Assembly (NCBI GenBank): GCA_017893485.1
Contig: CM030362.1
Span: forward strand, 264,845,073-264,909,072
Direction of reading: 5' to 3'
Source of the DNA: Hemerocallis citrina
Lineage: Eukaryota > Streptophyta > Magnoliopsida > Asparagales > Asphodelaceae
Length of the DNA: 64,000 nt
A model generated the notes under the pieces. The model had not been told where the DNA came from, ran no database searches, and saw nothing but the letters and a program-made list of their open reading frames with translations. Shown piece after piece: positions 33,929-45,635 of this stretch; position 1 is the first letter of the stretch, and each line of letters begins with the position of its first letter. The position numbers and the translations under genes are program-made.

Positions 33929-36914
33929 TGTAGTACCCCGTATTTTTAAATATAATTTTAAAGATTTATAAATGAAATTAAAATGATTTTTTTGGAGATT
34001 TAATAAATATTTTCATAAGATTTACCTTTTTTACACGTGCAAATATTTTCTTGGAAAGTTCAAAAGGCAAAATTATTTTGTGGAAAATCATTATTTATTA
34101 TTCGAGATTATTTATAATTTTTCTAGATTTTTCTGATATTTATTAGACCTATTTGCAAATATTACGAAAAAGAATGATCTTTTTGCAAAATTGTCATTTT
34201 GAAGGATGAAAGTGCAAAACTATTTTCTAGACTTTTCAAACAGTGCCGGCTGGAAAATAAGGTTTTTATTTTGTTTTTAAAACTCAATTTAATTGGTTTT
34301 ATCAAGTTTCCAAGTATAGGGATCTATTTATGTAAAGTTATACTTTAAAAGGGTTATTTTGCAAATGTGTTCAAAAACCCTAATTCTCCTATTCCGGCCT
34401 ATTTAAAAGAGTGAAGTGCAGTCATCTTTCGCTGCACAACACAAAGGTTTTATTATTTCTTGGAGATTTAAGGAGGTGATCTTGGATTTCGCAAAAAAAG
34501 GCTTTCCTTATTAGATTTCTTCATTTGAGGTGAGTATCTTGTTTTGTTTTCTTTTTGTTTTGTGTATGTCGTATGCGAGTGATATAATTTGTTTTGTTTT
34601 ATTCTTGTAATGTTTTATGTGGTATTTCATCTACTAGAAAGCATGTTAGGGTTTGATTATGAATATGTACATGATGGATTGGATGGATTGATAAATTAAA
34701 AATTGATCTTTTATGAACCCTAATTATCTATGGATAGATTTGCATGTGGACGATGTGAGTTCTTATTATCATTGAGTTTGGATGAGCACATCTTGATTAT
34801 AGAAATGTTAGATTTGTTCATGTTCATGAGTTAATAATGGTGATTGAGTTTGAGGAAATTTTGAGAAGGACTAATGAATTAGGAGATCATGTCTCGAGAA
34901 TCAGATTTGAGATAAATTGGATTGAGTTTGATGAATACAACTAAATTGGGGATCTTTTGAGGTTTTGGTATTGATATAGTTTGGATCTGAATATGAAGCT
35001 ATTTCGATGAACAATTAATTTGTAAGAAAACTCTATTTTTGTTTATTTGCACAATTCATGTTTGATTGAAAGAAATTAACAACTCGCTATTTTTTATAAA
35101 TTCAAGTAGTTTTAATTTAGTTCTTATGGACGATTATATATCCTATAAGTTGTATTTGAACAAATAAGAAATATGCTTTCGATAGAAATCGTTTTCATAA
35201 AGTAAAACTAGGTATCGGTTGAAATATACACAACCAAAATCTGCAGTCTGCAGGTCGACAATCGACCAGTGTGACTTTCCAGTCGAACATCGTTGCCTGG
35301 CTGCTGTAATTTTCTTGAAGCTTTTAAATTATCACGCGGAACAGTCGACTGATTCATCTTTACACTCGACTGAGTCTGCTCCATTTTTAATGTCACCCTG
35401 AGAATTGGATTTTTTCTCTGGGACAGTCGACCTATGACCTTTTACAGTCGACTGCTATATTTACTATTATTTTCTTAAAGATTATTGGATTTATCGCTCT
35501 GGACAGTCGACCTATGACCTTTTAGAGTCGACTTATAATACTTAGAATTATTTTCTCAAAGCTATTGGATTTTCTCTCTGGACAGTCGACCGATGGGTTT
35601 TGTAGTCGACTGATACTGATATATCTATATATATTTTAATGTTCTTTTAAATGATTTATCCTCTAAATGTTTTTAATCTATAACTTACTATTCTATATTT
35701 TATCTTCTACTGAACATATGTTTTCAAGTGAGTTAAATGAGCAATTTATGTTGGAAGTTTTGTTTGGATATTTGGGTGTGAGTCTCTAGAGGGTGTGTGT
35801 GACCCTAGTATACCGGCAGTTGAGATATTTATGTTTGGGCCTGTTGAGGCATTTTAATTGACCAGTTATTGAGTTAAGTCCGGTAGGGTATGCCAACTCT
35901 AGGAGATTTGTAAAGTAATCAAATAACATAATTGATAAGGACATGCACTAGTGGTGATATGATGAACGAGAACATGGGTTATGGATCTCAGTATGGCTCA
36001 TGGTGTGAGATAATCCCCCGAATTATTCCGGTGTAAGTGAAATAGTCTCCGGAATTACCTGTGGTGTGGGATTGATCTCCAGAATTATCGGGGTTGAGGC
36101 GACGCACATGTGGTATTCGTGTGATTAGGTGCCATTGCTTGCAGTGTGGAGTATTCTCGAATACTCCCAGGTGTGAGTGAAATAGTCTCCGGAATTATCT
36201 GTGGATAGAGATTGACGTCCGGAATTATCGGGATATGAGCTAATACTCACAGTTTATCTTTATCTCGTAGTAGTCATCGTGTTAGGATTAGTTGCATAGC
36301 GGGGGATTTAAACCCTACAATGTGGAGACGTTAAGGGCTTGCACCTATGTAGAGTGGGATGCATAGTCTCCGACAAGTACACATTAGAGAGTCAGCATAT
36401 AGAATTGTGTTTTCTTGAGTTGGTTTCATACATGTGTTTTTCTTGTTTTCTACACTTGACACTTAGTCTAGTTTCACTTGATGTTTTCGTGTTTCCTTGC
36501 TATGTCAAATTTTACGTTTTCTTGTTTATTTCATGTCGTTTATGATTCTATGCTTTACTGATGTTGTTTATTTTTATGTCACTCACACCATTATGGCTGA
36601 CCCCTTTAGTTTTGGGGGTTAGGATTATCTCTAGCCTCATATTTTACAGGTGATTACTTGTAAATTGTGATTTGGATGCATGAGTTAAAGTGGTGTAATG
36701 GGTTATGTAATTTGTAAAAGAAATTGTTGTAAGGAAAGAAAATTTGTAATTCAAGGTGTATTGTATTCCGTTGTGCTATGTAAAGATTAATGTAATGAAA
36801 GTTGAAATTTTTTTTTATTGGTAGTTGGCTGTGGTTAATATTACATTTGAAGTGGATGCTGGGAATTGTGCCACGTATTTCTAAGATATCATATTAAAAA
36901 TTTGGGGCGCTACA
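33929..36914 (+). repeat. 5' LTR of Tekay element
   Basis: TGTAGTACCCCG to GGGGCGCTACA. TATTTAAAAG at about 34401-34410 is a TATA candidate, followed by GAAGTGCAG and a leader. It contains five paired GTCGAC palindromes (35259-35612), a CCGGAATTA repeat block (about 36013-36232) and a GGGGGATTTAAACCCT block near 36300. No coding domain. Confidence 0.9.
35259..35612 (+). repeat. Paired CAGTCGACTG palindromes, Tekay 5' LTR
   Basis: Pairs start at 35259/35280, 35342/35363, 35424/35445, 35504/35525 and 35583/35603: spacing 20-21 bp, as in the Sireviruses. Each pair lies in a loose 60-80 bp unit (GGATTTTTTCTCTGG before the first member, ATACTTAGAATTATTTTCT after the second). LTR2 shows less eroded versions. 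Confidence 0.85.
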
Positions 36915-37120
36915 GAGATTGGTATGAGAGCATGCTTCAATTGTAATAATAAACATGGTATAAAAATAACCTAGGTGTGGACACTAGAGCGTGAGTACCT
37001 AGGTGTGGACATTAGAGAGTGAGTATCACATAGAACTGAAACATGCTGTTTTGGGGTATTGATGTGAATATGAATTGTATTGTGATGCTCTAACTCTTCC
37101 CTCATTTTGCAGTATTCAGA
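36915..37120 (+). promoter_or_regulatory. Tekay primer site and leader
   Basis: TGGTATGAGAGC (36920-36931) follows the LTR and matches an initiator tRNA-Met primer site with one mismatch. The leader has a 28-bp direct duplication (ACCTAGGTGTGGACA...) at 36969-36996 and 36997-37024. Gag begins at 37121. Confidence 0.8.
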
Positions 37121-38177
37121 ATGGTTGGACCCAGAACTAGAAATGGTAACAATGGTGATGGGGTTGGAAGTTCCCAAGGAACAGGAGTTGATCTCGAGGC
37201 CGAATTTGCCAGGGTGTATCAGACTTTGAATGCACTGATGGTAGCTAATTTAGCGCAAAATCAGAACCAGAATCAGAATCATAGGGCTGGACCAGGGTTT
37301 GTTAATGCTGATCCTATCAAGCAGATTGAGTCCTTTAAGAGGATGAGGCCGCTCTTGTTTGAGGGGAAGTCTGATCCAAATGAGGCTGATGATTGGATTA
37401 GACGGATGGAGACAATCTTCGAGGTCTCAAAAACTTCGGCAGCTAACAAGGTGAAGTTGGCCACTATGCAGTTGGAAAATGATGCTGGTGTTTGGTGGCA
37501 AACGGTAAAGAGGACTTTGGGGGACCAGCAAATGACTTGGGAGGCTTTTCTAGAAGAATTCAGAGATCGTTTCTTTCCCCTGGATATTTAGGAGAAGAAG
37601 GCGACAGAGTTCTTGAATCTACAGCAAGGCAGCATGACCGTGTGAGAGTATGAGACTAAGTTCGCTCAGCTGTCAAGGTATGCACCGGAGCTGATAGTTG
37701 ATGAGGCGAAGAAGGCCAAGAAGTTTGAGCAGGGCTTGAGGCCAAACTTGAGGTCGAGAATGATTCCTTTGGGCACAAGGAGGTTCGATAAGCTGGTCAG
37801 GAGAGCAGCTATGACAGAGAAAGACCTGGATCAGTTCCAGAAGAAGCAAGAGACCTGGAACAGGAACAAAATGCCAGCATCAGGTCAGAGTGGGAAGGGA
37901 TTCCCAGCGAAGCAAGTTAAGTTCAGTGGTCCAGTGCAGAAGGCACCTGCAACACAGGAAGTGACTTGTTACTACTGCAAGGAGGCAGGTCATTACAGGT
38001 CATCGTGTCCTATGTTAACGAAGCAGACTTGTTTCCAGTGTGGGCAGGCAGGACATTCTAAGCCTCATTGTCTGCAGTTGAGGAAGGATGGTCCAGGCGG
38101 AGGTAAATTCCAGAGGCAATGGCGAGTGTTCGCATTAACTGAGGAGGATGCAAGTAACTCGGAAGATGTGATCCAGG
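37121..38177 (+). pseudogene. Tekay gag
   Basis: ATG at 37121, one frame with two premature stops: TAG 37589-37591 (after FFPLDI) and TGA 37643-37645 (after GSMTV). Capsid-like blocks: GKSDPNEADDWIRRME, WWQTVKRT, TWEAFLEEFRDRFFP, FAQLSRYAPEL, KFEQGLRPNLR. Two intact CCHC knuckles follow: CYYCKEAGHYRSSC and CFQCGQAGHSKPHC. Translation without splicing would end at TAA 38183-38185, but the frame probably enters an intron at 38178. Binds and packages element RNA in the family. Confidence 0.85.
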
Positions 38178-38275
38178 GTATGTAAGATTTTTGATTTTAT
38201 TTTTTTAATCAATGTAATAAGTAAAACTTTTATTTGAGAATAATTGGAGATTGAGTATCATTCTTCATGTAACAG
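38178..38275 (+). other. Putative 98-bp intron between gag and protease
   Basis: Begins GTATGTAAG, ends TTCTTCATGTAACAG, is very AT-rich and holds stops in all frames, unlike the coding sequence on either side. Removing it joins gag (CAG G) to GA ATT GTC so that reading passes from gag into the protease region in register, apart from one missing A in the run at about 38304-38308. Length suits a minimal plant intron. Splicing is inferred, not shown. Confidence 0.65.
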
Positions 38276-41200
38276 GAATTGTCTTGGTTAATGGAATTAA
38301 GGCAAAATTTTATTTGATACTGGTTCTTCGCATACTTTTGTGTTGCCCAATTTTGCAAAGGTCTTAGGTGTGGAGCCTAAGTTGTTCCCAGGCAAGGTTT
38401 TGTCGGTGGCAACGCCGTCAGGTGAAGAATTGACTGCTGATCGATATTACGAAGGCTGTGATATCGAGATTGGCGGGAAATTGTTCGGCATTGATCTGAT
38501 TGAGCTGCAAGTCTTAGGAGTAGATGTGATCGTGGGCATTGATTGGATGGCAATATATGAGGCCATAATTGAATGCAAGCAGAAAGAGGTGTTAGTGAAA
38601 GCACCAGGTGGTCCCGTAGTGACTTTCCGAGGGAAGAAGAAGGTTCCGAAGGTGGCTGCAATGGTATCCAAGATGGCGATTCCAGATGAAGTCAAAGGCA
38701 TTCCAGTTGTCAGACATTTTTCTAAGGTGTTCTTGGAAGATTTGCCAGGATTATCACTGCAGAGAGATGTGGAGTTTTGCATCAATGTTCAGCCGGGGAG
38801 TGCTCCGATTTCTAAGGCTCCGTACAGGATGGCACCTGTAGAGCAAGACGAAGTGAAGAAGCAGATTGAGGAGTTGTTGAGCAAAGAGCTTGTTAGGCCT
38901 AGTTCCTCACCGTTGGGTGCGCCAGTGTTGTTACTCAAGAAGAAGGATGGGTTAATGAGGATGTGCATTGACTACCAGGAGTTGAATAGGGTAACTATTC
39001 AAAACAAGTATCCACTTTTGCGGATTGATGATTTGTTCGACAGGCTTTAGGGAGCAGCTATGTTTTCGAAGATTGATTTGAGATCAGGGTATCATCAGGT
39101 TCAAGTCAAGGAGGAAGATGTGAGTAAGACAGCTTTAAGGACTCGTCATGGGCTCTATGAGTTTTTGGTAATGCCATTCGGGTTGACGAATGCGCCAGCC
39201 ATGTTCATGGATATGATGAACTGGATTTTGAGGCCATTTATTGACTCCTTCGTAGTGGTCTTCATCGACGATATTTTAGTGTATTCGAAGTCGGAGGAGG
39301 AGCATTCTATGCACTTGATAGCGGTATTACAGAAATTGCAGGAGCATAGCTTGTATGCCAAGTTGTCGAAGTGTGTGTTTTGGAAGTTTCAGGTAGCTTT
39401 CCTTGGTCATATCCTTTCTAAGGAGGGAGTGGCCACTGATCCTCAAAAGGTGGAAGCAGTAAAGGATTGGCCTGGGCCAACGTCTGTGAAGGAAGTCAGG
39501 AGTTTCTTGGATTTGGCTGGTTACTACAAGAGATTCATCCAAGGTTATTCTCAAATTGTAGTTTCTTTGACAGGCTTGACCCGGAAGAATGTGGCATTTT
39601 CATGGACTGATAAGTATGAGGCAATTTTTCCTGAGTTAAAGGAGATGTTGACTACTGCACCTATCTTAGCTTTGCCACAAGCTGGGAAGGACTATGATAT
39701 CTTCAGTGATGCATCTCTTAGAGGTTTGGGTTGTGTCTTGATGCAAGAAGGCAAGGTTATTGCTTATGGTTCGAGGCAATTGCGTCCGCATGAGAAGAAT
39801 TATCCGACGCATGATTTGGAGCCAGCAGCTATTATCTTTACCTTGAAGTAGTGGAGGCATTATGTTTATGGTGAGAAGGTCAACATGTACACTAACCACA
39901 AGAGCCTGAAGCACATTTATCAACAGAAGGATCAACAGAAGCACATTTATCGGCAGAGAAGATGGTTGGAAGTATTGGAAGACATTCCTCCTGAGATCAA
40001 GTATCATCCGGGCAAGGCGAATGTGGTAGCTGATGGACTTAGCAGGAAGAGTAGTTTATCAAGTTTGATCACTACTCGAAGAGAGCTGGCAGCAGAGATT
40101 GATCAAGCAGGTATCGAGGTGGTGCTGTAGGGTTTGGGGGCGTCTTTGGCTCAGATGAGGCTGCAGCCTTCCTTGAGAGAGAGGATTGTGGAAGGTTAGA
40201 GATCAAATTCAGAGATTCAGAAGATGTTGCAACAAGTTTCAGAAGGCAAGCTATCAGAGTTTCGTGTCCAAGATAGAATTCTATGGATGGGTGAGAGGTT
40301 GTGTGTTCCGGATAATGCGGATTTGAGAGAGAGTATCTTGCAGGAAGCACACAATACCTTATTGTCAGTACATCCTCGAGGCATAAAGATGTACAAGGAC
40401 ATCAAACAGTACTTTTGGTGGTCTGGTATGAAGAGGGATGTGGCAGATTTCATAGCAAGGTGTCTGACTTGTCAGCAGATCAAAGTAGAAAATCAGAGAC
40501 CTAGAGGTTTGTTACAGCCGTTGCCCATTCCGGAGTGGAAATGGGAGAATATCAGTATGGATTTCATCACGGGTTTGCCGGGGAGTTCGAAGGGCAATGA
40601 CTCGATTTGGGTTATTGTGGACCGTTTGACTAAGTCGGCTCACTTTCTGGCCATGAAGATTACTTGGTCGTTGGAGAAATTGGCTGAGTTGTACATTGGT
40701 GAGATTGTGAGGCTTTATGGAGTTCCTGTGTCGATTGTTTCCGACAGGGATGCAAGGTTCACTTCAAGGTTTTAGAAGAGCCTACAAGCAGCTTTGGGCA
40801 CCAGAACCGACTCCAGTACCGCTTTTCATCCACAGACTGATGGTCAGACTGAGAGGGTGAATCGAGTGCCCGAAGATAAGCTGAGGGCTTGTGTTATGGA
40901 TTTTGGTGGTGGCTGAGAGAGATACTTGGCATTGGTTGAGTTTCCTTATAACAACAGTTACCATGCGAGTATCGGGATGGCGCCGTATGAGGCTTTGTAC
41001 GGGCAGAGGTGCAGGACACCTGTTTGTTGGTACGAGGTTGGCGAGAGGCAGATGTTTGGTCCTAAGATCGTGCAGCAGACGTCAGAGCAGATCGAGCTAA
41101 TTCGCAAGAGGTTGGTTAAGGCTCAGAGTCGGCAAAAGAGTTACGCTGATACTCGACGAAGGGACTTGGAGTTTGAGGTTGGGGATGTAGTTTTCCTTAT

Positions 41201-41597
41201 GGTGTCTCCGACCAAAGGAGTGATCAGGTTTGGTAAGGGAGGCAAGTTGGCGCCAAGGTATATTGGGCCATACACGATCATGGAGCGGGTTGGTAGGACT
41301 GCATATAGGTTAGAGCTTCACGAGGAGTTGGCACGGGTGCATAATGTGTTCCATGTGTCATTGTTGAGGAAATATGTGCCAGATCAGAATCAACAGTTGG
41401 TAGAGGTTCCTGAAGGTCTACAGGTGAACTTGAGTTACAAGGAACAGCCTGCGAAGGTCGTCAACCGAAGGGAGAAAGTTCTTAGGCGTAAAGTGATACC
41501 TATGGTCAATGTGCTGTAGAGGAATCAGCAGTTCGAGGAGGCTACTTGGGAGCCAGAGGATCGCATGCAGAAGGATTTTCCTAAGCTTTTTGTATGA
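38276..41597 (+). pseudogene. Tekay pol: protease, RT, RNase H, integrase, chromodomain-like end
   Basis: Single frame from 38313 to the TGA at 41595-41597, broken only by stops at 39048, 39849, 40128, 40197, 40773, about 40914 and 41517. Protease [40 protein letters not shown] and FIDDILVYS; RNase [11 protein letters not shown] and YHPGKANVVADGLSRK with a small HIYQQKD/HIYRQR duplication; integrase zinc set (VHPRGIKMY...CLTCQQIK), [31 protein letters not shown]; then GPKIVQQ and a terminal EEATWEPEDRM typical of chromovirus integrase tails. One-base deletion near 38305. Nonfunctional but catalytic residues are retained. Confidence 0.9.
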
Positions 41598-41798
41598 TTG
41601 TATCTTATTTGTGTAATGGTATTTCTTTGGATGATTGTACTATTGGATTGAGTTGTAATTCTTTTGTTTGATTATGTCCTTCTATGTGAATGTTTTGAAT
41701 TATGGTTCATTCATGAAATTTCAATTTCTTTGTTTATTCTTGTTTTGGACCCCATTAGCAATAGTTCTGAGGACAGAACTCTTCTAAGGAGGGAGTGA
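41598..41798 (+). promoter_or_regulatory. Tekay 3' spacer and polypurine tract
   Basis: Short T-rich 3' untranslated stretch; AAGGAGGGAGTGA at 41786-41798 abuts the LTR start and is the expected polypurine primer. Confidence 0.8.
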
Positions 41799-44786
41799 TG
41801 TAGTACCCCGTATTTTTAAATATAATTTTAAAGATTTATAAATGAATTAAAATGATTTTTTTGGAGATTTAATAAATATTTTCATAAGATTTACCCTTTT
41901 TACACGTGCAAATATTTTCTTGGAAAGTTCAAAAGGCAAAATTATTTTGTGGAAAATCATTATTTATTATTTGAGATTATTTATAATTTTTCTAGATTTT
42001 TCTGATATTTATTAGACCTATTTGCAAATATTACGAAAAAGAAGGATCTTTTTGCAAAATCGTCATTTTAAAGGATGAAAGTGCAAAACTATTTTCTAGA
42101 GTTTTTAAACAGTGCCGGCTGGAAAATAAGGTGTTTATTTTGTTTTTAAACCTCAATTTAATTGGTTTTATCAAGTTTCCAAGTATAGGGATCTATTTAT
42201 GTAAAGTTATACTTTAAAAGGGTTATTTTGCAAATGTGTTCAAAAATCCTAATTCTCCTATTCTGGCCTATTTAAAAGAGAGAAGTGCAGCCGTCTTTCG
42301 CTGCATAACACAAAGGTTTTATTATTTCTTAGAGATTTAAGGAGGTGATCTTGGATTTCGCAAAAGAAAGGCTTTCCTTATTAGATTTCTTCATTTGAGG
42401 TGAGTGACTTGTTTTCTTTTCTTTTTGTTTTGTGTATGTCGTATGCGAGTGATATAATTTGTGTTTTTTTTATTCTTGTAATGTTGTATATGGTATTTCA
42501 TCTACTAGAAAGCATGTTAGGGTTTGATTATGAATATGTACATGATGGATTGGATAGATTGATGAATTAAAAATTGATCTTTTATGAACCCTAATTATCT
42601 ATGGATAGATTTGCATGTGGACGATGTGAGTTCTTATTATCATTGAGTTTGGTTGAGCACTTCTTGATTATAGAAATGTTAGATTTGTTCATGTTCATGA
42701 GTTAATAATGGTGACTGAGTTTGAGGAAATTTTGAGAAGGACTAATGAATTAGGAGATCATGTCTCGAGAAATGGATTTGAGATAAATTGGATTGAGTTT
42801 GATGAATACAACTAAATTGGGGATCTTTTTGAGGTCTTGGTATTGATATGGTTTAGATCTGAATATGAAGCTATTTCGATGAACAATTAATTTTTAAGAA
42901 AACTCTATTTTTGTTTATATGCACAATTCATGTTTGATTGAAAGAAATTTACAAATCGCCATTTTTTATAAATTCAAGTAGTTTTGATTTAGTTCTTATG
43001 GACGATTATATATCCTACAAGTTGTATTTGATCAAATAAGAAATATGCTTTTGATAGAAATCATTTTCATAAAGTAAAACTAGGTATCGGTTCAAATATG
43101 CACAACCAAAATTTGCAGACTACAGGTCGACAGTCGACCGGTGTGACTTTCCAGTCGACCGTCGCTGCCTGGCTGCTGTAATTTTCTTGAAGCTTTTAAA
43201 TTATCACGCGGAACAGTCGACTGACTCATCTTTACAGTCGACTGAGTCTGCTCCGTTTTTAATCACCCTGAGAATTGGATTTTTTCTCTGGACAGTCGAC
43301 CTACAACCTTTTACAGTCAACTGCTATACTTAGAATTATTTTCTTAAAGATTATTGGATTTATCGCTCTGGACAGTCGACCTATGACCTTTTAGAGTCGA
43401 CTTATAATACTTAGAATTATTTTCTCAAAGCTATTGGATTTACTCTCTGGACAGTCGACCAATGGCTTTTGTAATCGACTGATACTGATATATCTATACA
43501 TATTTTAATATTATTTTAAATGATTTATCCTCTAAATGTTTTTAATCTATAACTTACTATTCTATATTTTATCTTCTACTGAACATATATTTTCCGATGA
43601 GTTAACTGAGCAATTTATGTTGGAAGTTTTGTTTGGATATTTGGGTGTGACTCTCTAGAGGGTGTGTGTGACCCTAGTATACCGGCAGTTGAGATATTTA
43701 TGTTTAGGCCTGTTGAGGCATTTTAGTTGATCAGTTGTTGAGTTAAGTCTGGTAGGGTACGCCAACTCTAGGAGATTCGTAAAGTAATCAAATAACCTAA
43801 ATAATAAGGACAGGCACTAGTGGTGATATGATGAACGAGAACATGGGTTATGGACCTCAGTATGGCTCGTGGTGTGAGATAATCCCCGGAATTATCCAGG
43901 TGTGAGTGAAATAGCTTCCGGAATTACCTGTGGTGTAGGATTGATCTCCGGAATTATTGGGGTCGAGACGACGCACATGTGTTATTCGTGTGATGAGGTG
44001 CCATCACTTGCGGTGTGGGGTATTCTCGAAGACTCCCAGGTGTGAGTGAAATAGTCTCCGGAATTATCTGTGGATAGAGATTGACCTCCGAAATTATCGG
44101 AGCATGGGCTAATACTCACAGTTTATCTTTATCTCGTAGTAGTCATCGTGTTAGGATTAGTTGCATAGTGGGGGATTTAAACCCTACAATGTAGAGACGT
44201 TAAGGACTTGCACCGGACCTATGTAGAGTGGGATGAATAGACTCCGACCAGTACGCATTAGAGAGTCAGTATATAGAATTGTGTTTTCTTAACTTGGTTT
44301 CGTGCATGTGTTTTTCCTGTTTTCTACACTTGACACTTAGTCTAGTTTCACTTGATGTTTTCGTGTTTCCTTGTTATGTCATATTTTACGTATTCTTGTT
44401 TATTTCATGTCGTTTATGATTCTATGCTTTACTTATGTTGTTTATTTTTATGTCACTCACACCATTATGGCTGACCCCTTTAGTTTTGGGGGTTAGAGTT
44501 ATCTCTAGCCTCATATTTTACAGGTGATTACTTGTAGCTTGGAATTTGGGTGCATGAGTTAAAGTGGTGTAATGGGTTATATAATTTGTAAAAGAAATTG
44601 TTGTAAGGAAAGAAAATTTGTAATTCAAGGTGTATTGTATTCTGCTGTGCTATGTAAAGATTAATGTAATGAAAGTTGATTTTTTTTTATTGGTAGTTGG
44701 TTGTGGTTAATATTACATTTGAAGTTGATGTTGGGAATTGTACCACGTATTTCTAAGATATCATATTCGAAATTCGAGGTTCTACA
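41799..44786 (+). repeat. 3' LTR of Tekay element
   Basis: TGTAGTACCCCG to GAGGTTCTACA; same order of elements as the 5' LTR. Paired palindromes start at 43131/43152, 43214/43235, 43293/43314, 43373/43394 and 43452/43472. The CCGGAATTA units start at about 43886, 43918, 43948 and 44058, spaced near 30-32 bp within groups. The terminal bases differ from the 5' LTR end (GGGGCGCTACA), so either end has mutated. Confidence 0.9.
43131..43481 (+). repeat. Paired CAGTCGACTG palindromes, Tekay 3' LTR
   Basis: Five pairs with 20-21 bp spacing. The first is CAGTCGACCG twice, the second perfect CAGTCGACTG twice. Positions match those of 35259-35612 one for one. Confidence 0.85.
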
Positions 44787-45635
44787 CTACACGTATTTTA
44801 AATCACACAGATCCGTATGAATTAGACCTAGAGTTTCTGTATTTCTTTCTACAGAACGTGGCGAAGTTTTAGTGAGTTTGGTCTCCGTGCAAACTTCACA
44901 TTTTTCGGAGTTGTCTACCTTAAATTTTGGTAGCAAATTCATGTTAATTAATCTATGCATAGAATTGACATTAACATGGCCTAGTCTTTCATGCCAAACA
45001 GAAGAAGACTCAGCAACATAGGCACTAGGAGATATTTCATTAACTTTGGGAACAACAGGAACAATAGTTTTAGGGATGACTGTCATTACATTAAACTTGA
45101 ACAGTCCATCCTTTACATATCTTTTACCCAAGTACACCCCATTTTTAGACAATACAAAATTATCAAAAGCAAGAACAACCTTAAATCCATTCTTGCTTAG
45201 CAAAGAACCTGATACCAAGTTCTTTCTAATATCTGGAACATGCAACACATTTGTGAGTGTTAGTTCCTTGCCTGAAGTTATTTTCAGTACTATCCTTCCT
45301 GTTCCTGCAATTTTGGAGGTGGAAGAATTACCCATGAACAGTTCATCTTTGTTGCACTTCTGGTATGAAGTGAACATCTCCTTGTTCGAGCAGATGTGCT
45401 TGGTGGCCCCAGTGTCGTACCACCACTCTCGAAGATTGCTCCCTACAAGATTCACCTCTGATACAACAGCACAGAGGTCCAGGTCAGAGAGACCGGTGAA
45501 CAAGTTCTCAGCTATGTGTGTATGGGATCTGTCAGTCCCTTTTGTCTGTCCAGTTCTAGCATGGTTGTTGTCCTTGCTGCGGACATTCAGAAATTCTGTG
45601 GCCCAGCTTACCACACTTGTGACATTTTTTAGCAA
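44787..45635 (-). pseudogene. Tork-like protease and integrase N-terminus
   Basis: 282 open codons. Protease active site WWYDTGATKHICS, then LTLTNVLHVPDIRKNLVSGSLL. Integrase zinc-binding set HERLGHVNVNS...CEVCTETK and the first catalytic Asp in IHTDLCDLK, where the frame ends against the Tekay LTR. The rest of integrase continues at 33928. Confidence 0.85.

Larger units (their letters stand above)
33929..44786 (+). mobile_element. Tekay/Del-type chromovirus (Ty3-gypsy), nearly full length
   Basis: 10.86 kb: LTR 33929-36914, primer site, gag, intron-like segment, pol, polypurine tract, LTR 41799-44786. The LTRs are 2,986 and 2,988 bp and by eye differ only by scattered changes and small indels, so insertion was fairly recent. 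Flanking 5-mers are AGACA (33924-33928) and CTACA (44787-44791), agreeing at three of five positions. Pol is one uninterrupted frame except for stop codons. C-terminal chromodomain-like sequence and long LTRs fit the Tekay lineage. Confidence 0.9.
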
